64,000 nucleotides of DNA, taken from contig NZ_LMSU01000001.1 of assembly GCF_001429625.1 (NCBI RefSeq), positions 997,498 to 1,061,497 on the forward strand. The letters are read 5' to 3'. Each line of letters starts with the position of its first letter. The stretch's first letter is position 1. Source of the stretch: Nocardioides sp. Soil805 (lineage in GTDB: Bacteria; Actinomycetota; Actinomycetes; Propionibacteriales; Nocardioidaceae). Below, piece by piece: positions 33,478 through 41,890 of this stretch. The notes under the pieces are model-generated. The model made no database searches and had not been told where the DNA came from. It saw nothing but the letters and a program-made list of their open reading frames with translations. The translations under genes and the position numbers were made by a program.

Positions 33478-34698
33478 TCAGGCCTGCACGCGGTAGCCGT
33501 GCTCGCGCAGCCGCGCCATCACCAGGCCGGCGTGCTCGGCGCCGCGCGTCTCGAGCTGGATCCGCACCTCGACCTCGTTGAGCGTCAGCGACGGCGAGAT
33601 GCGCTCGTGGGCGACCTCGAGCACGTTGGCACCGGCCTCGCCCACCTCGTGCAGCAGGCCGGCCAGCCCACCCGGCAGGTCCGGGATGTTGACGCGCAGG
33701 TAGAGGTAGCGACCGGCCGCGGCCAGGCCGTGGCGGATCACCTTGCTGAGCAGCAGCGGGTCGATGTTGCCGCCCGAGAGCACCGCCACCGCGGGGGTCT
33801 CGAAGGCCGTCGGGTCGTCGAGCAGCGCCGCCACGGCCGCGGCCCCGGCGGGCTCGACGACCATCTTGGCCCGCTCGACCAGGGCGAGCAGGGCGCGCGA
33901 GAGCGACTCCTCCGAGACGGTGACGATGTCGTCGCAGTGCTCCTGCACCGCGGCGAAGGTGATGTCCCCGGGCCGCCCGACGGCGATCCCGTCGGCCATC
34001 GTCGTCATCGAGGTGAGCGGCACCGGGCTGCCCGCGCGCAGCGAGCCCGGGAAGGCGGCCGCACCCTCGGCCTGGACCCCGACGACGCGTACGTCGGGGC
34101 GCGCGGCCTTGATGGCGATGGCCATGCCGGCGAGCAGTCCCCCGCCGCCCGTCGGCACCAGCACGGTGCGGACGTCGGGCTGCTGCTCGAGCACCTCCAA
34201 GCCGGTGGTCCCCTGCCCGGCCACGATGTCGCGGTGGTCGAAGGGGTGGATCAGCACCGCGCCGGTCTCCTCGGCGAAGCGACGCGCCTCGGCGAGCGCG
34301 TCCTCGAGGTAGCGGCCGTGGAAGCGCACGTCCGCGCCGTACCCCCGGGTCGCCTTCTCCTTGGGGATCGGCGCGCCCTCGGGCATGAACACGGTGGACG
34401 CGATCCCGAGCGTGGTCGCGGCCAGGGCGACGCCCTGCGCGTGGTTGCCGGCGCTGGCGGCCACCACCCCGTGCGCGCGCTCCTCCTCAGAGAGCCGGGA
34501 GATGCGCACGTAGGCGCCGCGGATCTTGAAGGAGCCGGTGCGCTGGAGGTTCTCGCACTTCAGGCTGACCGGGCCGCCCGCCAGGGCGGAGAGCCAGCGC
34601 GACTCCTCCATCGGCGTGCGCACGGCGATGTCCGCGAGCACCTCGCGGGCCTCCTCGATGTCGGCCAACGTCACGGGCCTCGTCTGCTGGTCGGTCAC
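33478..34698 (-). CDS. ilvA: Threonine ammonia-lyase with C-terminal ACT domain
   Basis: 406 aa PLP enzyme that deaminates L-threonine to 2-oxobutanoate. The PLP lysine is Lys58 in SFKIRGA, the phosphate loop is PTGGGGLLAGM, and the last ~75 residues (LYLRVNIPDLPGGLAGLLHEVGE) form one ACT domain. This short architecture fits the IlvA/TdcB type common in actinobacteria; serine is a side substrate. Its ATG overlaps the end of the AI-2E family gene (4 bp), making it the last gene of a long minus-strand operon starting near metB. Confidence 0.93.
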   Translation of the reverse strand: MTDQQTRPVTLADIEEAREVLADIAVRTPMEESRWLSALAGGPVSLKCENLQRTGSFKIRGAYVRISRLSEEERAHGVVAASAGNHAQGVALAATTLGIASTVFMPEGAPIPKEKATRGYGADVRFHGRYLEDALAEARRFAEETGAVLIHPFDHRDIVAGQGTTGLEVLEQQPDVRTVLVPTGGGGLLAGMAIAIKAARPDVRVVGVQAEGAAAFPGSLRAGSPVPLTSMTTMADGIAVGRPGDITFAAVQEHCDDIVTVSEESLSRALLALVERAKMVVEPAGAAAVAALLDDPTAFETPAVAVLSGGNIDPLLLSKVIRHGLAAAGRYLYLRVNIPDLPGGLAGLLHEVGEAGANVLEVAHERISPSLTLNEVEVRIQLETRGAEHAGLVMARLREHGYRVQA

Positions 34699-36041
34699 TG
34701 CTTCGCCTCACTCTCGTCCTGCTCGCGCTCGAGCCCCTCCTCGACCTCGTCCTCCTCGTCGTCGGTGGTCACCGGCGACTCGAAGTCCTCCCGTCCGGGA
34801 GCCCGGGCGAGGTGGTTGACGACGGCGTTGCCGGCGGCGGCGAGGGGTACGGCGACCAGCGCGCCCGCGATGCCCGCCACGAGCACGCCGCAGCCGATGG
34901 CCACGATGACCCCGAGCGGGTGCAGGGAGACGAAGCGGCCCATCAGGAAGGGCTGGAGGATGTGGCCCTCGATCTGCTGCACCAGGATCACCCCGCCCAG
35001 CATCAGCAGGGCGGTGATCGGGCCCTGGTCGACGAGGGCGACCAGGATGGCCACCAGTCCCGCGACGGTGGCGCCGACCATGGGGATGAACGCCCCGAGG
35101 AAGACCAGCACCCCGATGGCCAGCACGAACGGCACGCCCAGGACCGCGGCGACGACCATCACGCCGAACGCGTCGGCGAGCGCGACGAGCACGGTGGCCC
35201 GGACGAACTGGGTCAGCGAGATCCACGCGACGCGGCCCGAGCCGTCGACGTGCTCGCGGGCGGCGCGCGGCGCGAGGTGGACCAGCCAGGTCCAGATGCG
35301 GCTGCCGTCGGCGAGGAAGAAGTAGGTGGCGAACAGGATGATGAAGAAGCCCGCGACCACGTGTCCGACCACGGTGCCGACCTCGGTGACCCGGGTGACG
35401 GCGCCGCCCTCGCGGGACTGCTCGGTGATGGTGCGCTGCGTCGACTCGATCCACCCGTCGAGCTGGCTGTCGCTCAGGTTGAGCGGGCCCGTCAGCAGCC
35501 ACTCGCGCACCTGGTCGAGCCCCTCGACCACCGAGTCGGCGAGGTCCTGGGCGCCCGAGGCGACCTGCTGGCCGACGTACGTCAGGAGCAGGCCGACCAC
35601 GGCGATGCCGAGGATCATCACCACACCGGTCGCCAGCGGTCGCGGCAGGCCGATCGACTGGAGGCGGGAGACCACCGGCCCCACGAGGGCGGCGATGAGC
35701 AGCGCCACCGCCAGGGGCAGCGTGATCACGGCGAAGAAGGCCAGCACCCACGCGATGCCCAGCACCGCGGCCGCGATGATGACGAGCCGCCACGACCAGG
35801 CCGCGGCGAGGTCGAGGCCCCACGGCACCTGGGCGCGGCTGAAGTTGCTGCTGCCGGCCGTGATGGCGACCGGCTCGGGGCGACGCTCGGCCCGCAGCTG
35901 CGACCACTGCTGGACGAGCTGGGAGGTGAGCCGCTGCCGCGAGTCCTCCTCGCCGCCGTCCGGGGCGCCGTGGTCGGAGCCTCCCGTGTCGGTCCCGCTG
36001 CTGCCGCCGTGCCCGGCCCTGCCCACGTCCTCCGGGCTCAC
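34695..36041 (-). CDS. AI-2E/PerM-family transporter
   Basis: 448 aa. A hydrophilic N-terminus of about 70 residues is followed by roughly eight transmembrane helices (first WSWRLVIIAAAVLGIAWVLAFFAVITLPLAVALL). The family-typical late segments GAFIPMVGATVAGLVAILVAL and GHILQPFLMGRFVSLHPLGVIVAI are present. It ends in an acidic tail (DDEEDEVEEGLE). Relatives include sodium/proton antiporters and a putative autoinducer-2 exporter, so the cargo is open. Confidence 0.9.
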   Translation of the reverse strand: MSPEDVGRAGHGGSSGTDTGGSDHGAPDGGEEDSRQRLTSQLVQQWSQLRAERRPEPVAITAGSSNFSRAQVPWGLDLAAAWSWRLVIIAAAVLGIAWVLAFFAVITLPLAVALLIAALVGPVVSRLQSIGLPRPLATGVVMILGIAVVGLLLTYVGQQVASGAQDLADSVVEGLDQVREWLLTGPLNLSDSQLDGWIESTQRTITEQSREGGAVTRVTEVGTVVGHVVAGFFIILFATYFFLADGSRIWTWLVHLAPRAAREHVDGSGRVAWISLTQFVRATVLVALADAFGVMVVAAVLGVPFVLAIGVLVFLGAFIPMVGATVAGLVAILVALVDQGPITALLMLGGVILVQQIEGHILQPFLMGRFVSLHPLGVIVAIGCGVLVAGIAGALVAVPLAAAGNAVVNHLARAPGREDFESPVTTDDEEDEVEEGLEREQDESEAKQ

Positions 36042-36068
36042 CGGATCGTCTCCCTCACGCAGGTGAGG

Positions 36069-37535
36069 CTACCCATCGGCTCCGGCCGCCAGACGCTGCA
36101 CCAGCCGATGCGCCGCCACGGGGTGCCGGGCGACCAGCAGGCCGGCCGCCGCCAGCACGTAGTCGCGGTCCACCACGATCCGCGGCGCCCGCGGGAGCTG
36201 CCAGCCGCCCTCCACGTGCTCGCCCGTGCTGGGCGCGAGCACGCGGCGTACGACGCCGTCGGCGCCGTGCCGCAGCACGCCTCCCGAGCCGACCAGCAGG
36301 TCGACCTCGCGCAGGTCCTTGCCGGTCCGCTCGACCACCCGTCCCTCCGGGCTGACGACCACGCGGCTGCGCCCGGCGTGCCGCTTGAGGGCGAGGTCGA
36401 CGGCGGCGCGGGCAATGGCCTCGTCGACCTCGCGCTCCTCGTCCTCGTGCTCGGGGTCGTCGGCGGGCAGGAAGCCGGGGTGGGTACGGCGTCGCGCGGC
36501 CGCGTCGGCGAGGTCGGCCAGGCCGGCCTCCTCGACGGTGCTCACCGCGGACCAGCGCATCCCGAGGTCGCCCTCGACCGTGCGGGTGACCGGGGTCAGC
36601 GCGACGACGTCGCGCGACAGGCCGGCGTCCTCCGGGTCGAGCTCGACGACGGTGTGCACGTCGGTGGTGGCGCCGCCGATGTCGACGACCACGACGTCCC
36701 CGGCCCCCGGGTCCTCCGGACCGAGCCCGCGGGCCAGCAGCTCGACGCCGGTGAGCACGACGTCGGGCGTGGCCCCGCGGACCATCGCGGTGAAGACGTG
36801 GCCGTCGGCGGAGGTGTGCGCACTGAGGTGCTTGCCGCCGATCACGTGCGACAGGAACATCTCGCGGATCGCGGCGCGGGCGCTGTCGGGGGCGAGGACG
36901 CCGATGCGCGGCACGACGTTGTCGGCGAGCACGACGGGCAGCCCGGCGAGGACCGCGGCCACCTCCGTCTGCGCATCGACGTTGCCGGCGACCACGACCG
37001 GACCCCGCCAGCCACCGTCCACGATCCCCCGGGCGGCGGCGAGCAGCGGCTCGGCGTTGCCGCCGTCGGTGCCACCGGTCAGCAGCACGACGTCGGGGTC
37101 GTCGAGGTCGGCGAGGTCGTCCTCGCGGCTGACGGCTCGCACGGCGACCACCTTGCCGCCGCTGGACAGCGCGACACGACGGCCCGCCTCCGCGGTGACG
37201 AGCTCCTCGTTGCCGACGACGGCGATGCGCAGCCCGCCGCCGGCGCTGGAGCAGGCCAGCACATCGGCATCGGCCGCGCGGGCGTCCTGGGCGACCAGCG
37301 TGGCCAGGCACGCGTCGTACCCGTCGAGGACGTCGCCGACGACCCGGCCGTCCGGGAGGGTGGCCGGCAGCGTCGTCGGGTGGCTCGCGGCCGCGACGAT
37401 GGTGCCGCGCTCGAGGTCGACGAGCGCGGCCTTGGTGAACGTGGACCCGAAGTCGACGCAGACGACGGTGCTGGCTTCGACGGTGCTCGTGGCGGCGGTG
37501 CTCGTGGCGGCGGTGCTCATGTCGGCGGTGCTCAC
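36069..37535 (-). CDS. glmL: GlmL/MutL-type ASKHA ATPase (glutamate mutase-associated)
   Basis: 488 aa actin-like ATPase. The phosphate-1 loop is CVDFGSTFTKAALVDL near residue 25, GGTDGGNAEPL in the middle is family-specific, and the second phosphate loop is VVVDIGGATTDVHTVV. GlmL proteins accompany B12-dependent glutamate mutase subunits, possibly as a reactivase or chaperone. No GlmE/GlmS genes lie in this window, so it is orphaned here. The first ~20 residues are an imperfect repeat of STAATSTA from 15-bp DNA repeats, so the true start may be later. Confidence 0.85.
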   Translation of the reverse strand: MSTADMSTAATSTAATSTVEASTVVCVDFGSTFTKAALVDLERGTIVAAASHPTTLPATLPDGRVVGDVLDGYDACLATLVAQDARAADADVLACSSAGGGLRIAVVGNEELVTAEAGRRVALSSGGKVVAVRAVSREDDLADLDDPDVVLLTGGTDGGNAEPLLAAARGIVDGGWRGPVVVAGNVDAQTEVAAVLAGLPVVLADNVVPRIGVLAPDSARAAIREMFLSHVIGGKHLSAHTSADGHVFTAMVRGATPDVVLTGVELLARGLGPEDPGAGDVVVVDIGGATTDVHTVVELDPEDAGLSRDVVALTPVTRTVEGDLGMRWSAVSTVEEAGLADLADAAARRRTHPGFLPADDPEHEDEEREVDEAIARAAVDLALKRHAGRSRVVVSPEGRVVERTGKDLREVDLLVGSGGVLRHGADGVVRRVLAPSTGEHVEGGWQLPRAPRIVVDRDYVLAAAGLLVARHPVAAHRLVQRLAAGADG

Positions 37536-37852
37536 GAGACCAGCACGCTCACTGCGGCCGCCACGGCGGCGACGAGCACGGCCGCGGTCATCACCGTCAC
37601 CGTGATCGTGCTGGTCGGCATGGTGTCACCGCGGCGGATCGCCCGGTCGGCCCCCCGGAAGTGCGCATAGCCGATGCACCCCGCCAGCGCGCCCGCCACG
37701 AGGAGCACCAGCGTCAGCACCGTGGTCGCCGCCGACTCCTCGAGCAGGCGGAAGACCGCCACCCCGGCCGCGACGAGCCCGATCGCGGTGCGCACCCAGG
37801 CCAGGAAGGTCCGCTCGTTGGCGAGCGTGAAACGGATGTCGGGGTCGGCCAC
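37532..37852 (-). CDS. DUF202 (YidH-like) membrane protein
   Basis: 106 aa with three transmembrane helices after the family-typical start DIRFTLANERTFLAWVRTAIGLVAAGVAVFRL. GCIGYAHFRGADRAIRRG links helices two and three. Function unknown. It lies 12 bp after metB and overlaps the glmL start by four bases. Confidence 0.9.
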   Translation of the reverse strand: MADPDIRFTLANERTFLAWVRTAIGLVAAGVAVFRLLEESAATTVLTLVLLVAGALAGCIGYAHFRGADRAIRRGDTMPTSTITVTVMTAAVLVAAVAAAVSVLVS

Positions 37853-37864
37853 GGGGTTCGTCCT

Positions 37865-39040
37865 TCAGCTCGTGCTGGTGCCGAGCGCGCGGTCGAGGTC
37901 GGCGAGCAGGTCGTCGGCGGTCTCGATCCCGACGCTGAGGCGGACGAGGTCGGCGGGGACCTCGAGGTCGGTGCCGGCGACGCTCGCGTGCGTCATCCGC
38001 CCCGGGTGCTCGATGAGCGACTCGACGCCGCCGAGCGACTCACCCAGGGTGAAGACCTCCGTGGACTCGCAGACGCGCAGCGCCTGGTCGATGCCGCCCT
38101 TTACCCGGAAGGACACCATCCCGCCGAAACGCTTCATCTGCTTTGCGGCGATTGTGTGGCCCGGGTGGGACTCGAGGCCGGGGTAGATGACCTCGCTGAC
38201 CGCGGCGTGCGAGGTGAGGAAGTCGACGACCTTCTCGGCGTTGTCGCAGTGCCGGTCCATCCGCACGCCGAGGGTCTTGAGCCCGCGGTGGGTGAGGAAG
38301 CAGTCGAAGGGGCCGGCCACGGCGCCCATGGCGTTCTGGTGGAACGTGATGGCGTCGGCCAGCTCGTGGTCGCGCACGACCATCGCGCCGCCGACGACGT
38401 CGCTGTGCCCCCCGACGTACTTGGTCGTGGAGTGGACGACCACGTCGGCACCGAGCGTGAGCGGCTGCTGGAGGTACGGCGAGGCGAAGGTGTTGTCGAC
38501 GACGAGCAGCGCCCCCGCGTCGTGGGCGACCGCGGCCAGGGCCTCGATGTCGCCGATGTTGAGCATCGGGTTGGTGGGGGTCTCCACCCACACCAGCCTG
38601 GTGCGACCGGGCTGGATCGCGGCGCGGACGGCGTCGACGTCGCTGACCGCCGCGGGGCTGTGGTCGAGGCCCCAGACCTTCTCGACCTTGTCGAAGAGCC
38701 GGAAGGTGCCGCCGTACGCGTCGTCGGGGATCACCGCGTGGTCGCCGGGGCGGGTGAGCGCCCGGACGAGGGTGTCCTCCGCGGCCAACCCGCTGGCGAA
38801 GGCGAAGCCCCGCTCGCCCATCTCCACGGCAGCCAGCGCACCCTCGAGCGCGGTGCGCGTGGGGTTGGCCGAGCGGCTGTACTCGTAGCCGCCGCGCAGC
38901 CCGCCGACGCCGTCCTGCTTGTAGGTGCTGGTGGCGTAGATGGGCGGGATCACCGCGCCGGTCATCTCGTCCGGCTCGTAGCCCGCGTGGATCGCCCGCG
39001 TCTCGAAGCCGGCCTTGCTCACGTGTTCGGAGGAAGTCAC
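37865..39040 (-). CDS. metB: Cystathionine gamma-synthase/lyase (Cys/Met metabolism PLP enzyme)
   Basis: 391 aa from the GTG at 39040. PLP-binding Lys207 lies in HSTTKYVGGHSDV; EYSRSANPTR and ETPTNPML are substrate and cofactor motifs. CGS makes cystathionine from O-activated homoserine and cysteine; CGL runs the reverse direction of transsulfuration and can make H2S. Sequence does not clearly separate them. A -10 TAGGCT 7 nt upstream supports the GTG as start and marks the operon promoter. Confidence 0.9.
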   Translation of the reverse strand: MTSSEHVSKAGFETRAIHAGYEPDEMTGAVIPPIYATSTYKQDGVGGLRGGYEYSRSANPTRTALEGALAAVEMGERGFAFASGLAAEDTLVRALTRPGDHAVIPDDAYGGTFRLFDKVEKVWGLDHSPAAVSDVDAVRAAIQPGRTRLVWVETPTNPMLNIGDIEALAAVAHDAGALLVVDNTFASPYLQQPLTLGADVVVHSTTKYVGGHSDVVGGAMVVRDHELADAITFHQNAMGAVAGPFDCFLTHRGLKTLGVRMDRHCDNAEKVVDFLTSHAAVSEVIYPGLESHPGHTIAAKQMKRFGGMVSFRVKGGIDQALRVCESTEVFTLGESLGGVESLIEHPGRMTHASVAGTDLEVPADLVRLSVGIETADDLLADLDRALGTSTS

Positions 39041-39129
39041 GGTTCGGAGCCTAGACCCGAGGCTCGGCGAGCCCGGAACTCGTCGCGCCGAGCCCTTTCC
39101 CCGAGCGCGGGACGGCGGGACCATCGAGG

Positions 39130-40209
39130 ATGAGCACCTCCACCGACACCCCCGACGAAATCTCCACCGACGCCGCCGCGGAGCGGGTCTTCGGCGCCGT
39201 CCTCGGCGCCGTCGACCTGCTCTCGATCTACCTCGGTGACCGGCTCGGCTACTACCGCAGCCTGGCCGACGAGGGCCCCGCCACCGCCGTCGACCTCGCG
39301 GCGCGCACCGGCACGGATCCGCGCTACACCCGCGAGTGGCTGGAGCAGCAGGCCGTCACGTCGCTCCTCGCCGTCGACCAGGCCCCCGATCCCGTCTTCA
39401 GGTTGCCGGACGGGATGCGCGAGGTGCTCACCGATGCCTCGAGCCTCTCCTACCTCGCCCCGGTCGCGCGCCTGATGGGTGCCGTCGGCCCGGTGCTCCC
39501 GGACCTGCTGGACGCCTACCACCGCGGCAGCGGGGTGAGCTGGGACGACCTCGGCGACGACGCCCGGATGGGGCAGGCGGACGCCAACCGCCCCTGGTAC
39601 GAGCGCCGCCTCGCCGAGGCGCTGGCGTCCGTCCCCGACCTCCACGACCGGCTCTCCGCCCCCGGCGCGCGGTTCCTCGACGTCGGGTGCGGGGCCGGGT
39701 GGTCGACGATCTCGCTCGCGCGTGCCTACCCCGGCGCCACGTTCACCGGCATCGACATCGACGCCCCGTCGGTGGCGATGGCGCAGGACAACGCGCGGGC
39801 CGCGGGCGTCGACGACCGCACCACGTTCACCCACGCGGACGCCGGCGCCCTGGAGGGCGACGGGTACGAGGCGGCCTTCGCGTTCGAGTGCGTCCACGAC
39901 ATGCCCCGTCCCGTCGAGGTGCTGTCCGCGGTCCACCGGGCGCTCGCGCCGGGCGCACCGCTGGTGGTGATGGACGAGGCGGTCGCGGACGCGTTCGCGC
40001 CCGACGGCGACGAGCTCGAGCGGATGATGTACGGCTTCAGCCTCTTCGTCTGCCTGCCCGACGGGCTCTCCTCGCCGCCGAGCGTCGGCACCGGGACCGT
40101 CATGCGACCCTCGACCCTGGCGCAGTACGGGCGCGACGCGGGCTTCTCCAGCTGCGAGACGCTGCCGATCGAGGACTTCGGGTTCTGGCGGTTCTACCTG
40201 CTGCAGTGA
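39130..40209 (+). CDS. Winged-helix SAM-dependent methyltransferase
   Basis: 359 aa. Residues ~15-110 resemble a winged-helix dimerisation domain (LLSIYLGDRLGYYRSLADEGPATAVDLAARTGTDPRYTREWLEQQAV). The Rossmann domain starts FLDVGCGAGWSTISLARAYPGATFTGIDID. This arrangement is seen in actinobacterial small-molecule methyltransferases. The substrate is unknown. It is divergent from metB. Confidence 0.86.
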   Translation: MSTSTDTPDEISTDAAAERVFGAVLGAVDLLSIYLGDRLGYYRSLADEGPATAVDLAARTGTDPRYTREWLEQQAVTSLLAVDQAPDPVFRLPDGMREVLTDASSLSYLAPVARLMGAVGPVLPDLLDAYHRGSGVSWDDLGDDARMGQADANRPWYERRLAEALASVPDLHDRLSAPGARFLDVGCGAGWSTISLARAYPGATFTGIDIDAPSVAMAQDNARAAGVDDRTTFTHADAGALEGDGYEAAFAFECVHDMPRPVEVLSAVHRALAPGAPLVVMDEAVADAFAPDGDELERMMYGFSLFVCLPDGLSSPPSVGTGTVMRPSTLAQYGRDAGFSSCETLPIEDFGFWRFYLLQ

Positions 40210-40261
40210 CGCATGAGGCGTCCGTCCCCGGCGCCCTTGTCCGCCCGGGGAGAATGGGGCC

Positions 40262-40912
40262 ATGTTCGGATTCGGCAAGCCCTCCACCCTCCCGTCCCCC
40301 GACGAGGCCCTCCCCGGCCGCGACTCCTCCCCCTGGACCCTCGGCGAGCACGTGGTCCTCAAGACGCCAGTGGTCACCGACGACGTCCCCGATGGCCACG
40401 AGGTCGCGATCTTCGGCCTCGGCTGCTTCTGGGGTGCCGAGGAGATCTACTGGCAGCTGCCGGGCGTCTGGTCGACGTCGGTCGGCTACGCGGGCGGCCA
40501 CACCGCCCACCCGTCGTACGAGGAGGTCTGCTCGGGCCGCACCGGGCACACCGAGGCCGTGCGGATCGTCTTCGACCCGGCGGTCGTGTCCTACGCCGAC
40601 CTGGTGAAGAAGTTCTTCGAGATCCACGACCCGACCCAGGGCATGCGCCAGGGCAACGACGTCGGCACGCAGTACCGCTCCGCGCTCTACGTCACCTCCC
40701 CCGAGCAGGAGGCCACCGCTCGCGAGCTCACGAAGGTGTACGGCGACGAGCTCGCCCGCCGCCGCCTCGGCTCGATCACCACGGAGATCAAGCCGGCGTC
40801 CGAGGCGGGGTGGTACTACGCGGAGGACCAGCACCAGCAGTACCTCGCGAAGAACCCGTTCGGCTACCGGTGCCACGCCAACACGGGAGTGCGCTTCCCC
40901 GAGACCGCCTGA
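40262..40912 (+). CDS. msrA: Peptide-methionine (S)-S-oxide reductase
   Basis: 216 aa. Reduces the S-epimer of methionine sulfoxide in proteins. The catalytic Cys55 is in GLGCFWGAEE, and the E/D sites in CSGRTGHTEAV and EIHDPTQGMRQGNDVGTQYRS are conserved. A C-terminal Cys in GYRCHANTGV can resolve the disulfide. The N-terminal ~45 residues (SPWTLGEHVV) are an extension typical of the actinobacterial form. A GAGAAT -10 lies 6 nt before the ATG. Confidence 0.95.
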   Translation: MFGFGKPSTLPSPDEALPGRDSSPWTLGEHVVLKTPVVTDDVPDGHEVAIFGLGCFWGAEEIYWQLPGVWSTSVGYAGGHTAHPSYEEVCSGRTGHTEAVRIVFDPAVVSYADLVKKFFEIHDPTQGMRQGNDVGTQYRSALYVTSPEQEATARELTKVYGDELARRRLGSITTEIKPASEAGWYYAEDQHQQYLAKNPFGYRCHANTGVRFPETA

Positions 40913-41068
40913 GCACGCGTCGGCCCTGCCCGACGGTCAGCAGCGCGCGCTCGGCGCGTCGGAGCAACAGGTCTGCGTGACCGAGGGCAACGACCTCGCC
41001 GTACCGGATCTGGCCGACCTGGTCGGCCTCCTCGGGGCGCGCGAGGCGTACGTCGTCCAGCCTCGACC

Positions 41069-41404
41069 TCACTCCACGCAGAACTCATTGCCCTCGGGGT
41101 CGGCCATGACCACCAGGTCGCTGACCTCGCGGAGCACGGTGGCGCCGAGCTGCTCGAGGCGGCGTACCTCATCGGCGATCGACCCGACGGCGCGCAGGTC
41201 GAAGTGCTGGCGGTTCTTGGCGACCTTGCCCTCAGGCACCGCCTGGAACCACAGGCTGGGTCCGCCCCAGCCGGCGGGCTCGACCCAGGCCCTGGCCGGC
41301 GTGCTGTCCTCGTCGACGTTGGACCCGAGGGCACCGGCCCAGAACGCTGCGACCCGCAGCGGGTCAGCGCAGTCGAAGGTCACCGACTTGACGAAGGACA
41401 CCAT
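41069..41404 (-). CDS. VOC-family (glyoxalase-like) protein
   Basis: 111 aa glyoxalase/bleomycin-resistance fold: it starts VTFDCADPLRVAAFWAGALG, has QHFDLRA in the middle and ends VVMADPEGNEFCVE. The His in QHFDL and the terminal Glu are the usual metal positions. Substrate unknown. The leaderless -10 TAGGGT lies 6 nt before the ATG. Confidence 0.85.
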   Translation of the reverse strand: MVSFVKSVTFDCADPLRVAAFWAGALGSNVDEDSTPARAWVEPAGWGGPSLWFQAVPEGKVAKNRQHFDLRAVGSIADEVRRLEQLGATVLREVSDLVVMADPEGNEFCVE

Positions 41405-41476
41405 CCGGGGACCCTAGCCAGTCCCCCGGCGGTCGAGGCGGAGCCGGCCCTCCGTGGGGGCGGGACGGCGGCGGGG

Positions 41477-41842
41477 ATGTCACGATCGGCCATGACCTCG
41501 AGCGGCTACTCCGGCGACGACTTCTACTGCGACGTCGCGTTGGCGGACATCTCGGCGCTCGACGTCGTCCACGACGGTGTTGGCGTGCTCGCCTACCACC
41601 ACACGCGGCCGCACTGGCCGGTGCACATCGTCGTGGTGCCGAAGGTCCACGTGCCGTCGTTCACCGACCTGGCCGGCGCAGACGAGGAGCTCCTGCGGGA
41701 GCTGCTCGATGTCGTGCAGGCGGTGGCTCGGGACGTCGAACGACAGCACGGGGCGGCACGCGTCGTCACGAACCTGGGGTGCTACCAGGACTCGAAGCAC
41801 CTGCACGTCCACGTCGCCAGTGGTGACGCCGGCTTGTACTGA
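41477..41842 (+). CDS. HIT-family nucleotide-binding protein
   Basis: 121 aa. The core histidine triad is HLHVHVASGD near the C-terminus; VLAYHHTRPHWPVHIVVVPKVHVPSF is the standard upstream strand-loop. HIT proteins hydrolyse nucleoside phosphoramidates or dinucleotide polyphosphates. Two ATG codons, 41477 and 41492, are possible starts, with no decisive ribosome binding site. Confidence 0.87.
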   Translation: MSRSAMTSSGYSGDDFYCDVALADISALDVVHDGVGVLAYHHTRPHWPVHIVVVPKVHVPSFTDLAGADEELLRELLDVVQAVARDVERQHGAARVVTNLGCYQDSKHLHVHVASGDAGLY

Positions 41843-41890
41843 CTCCCGCCTCCAGCATGCTGGCCGGTGGTGATCCCTCTCCGACCCGTC

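Noticed and set aside
34812..37670. 952-codon open frame on the + strand
   Set aside because: Antisense to the AI-2E transporter and GlmL genes; composition is His/Asp/Gly-rich with no family motif.
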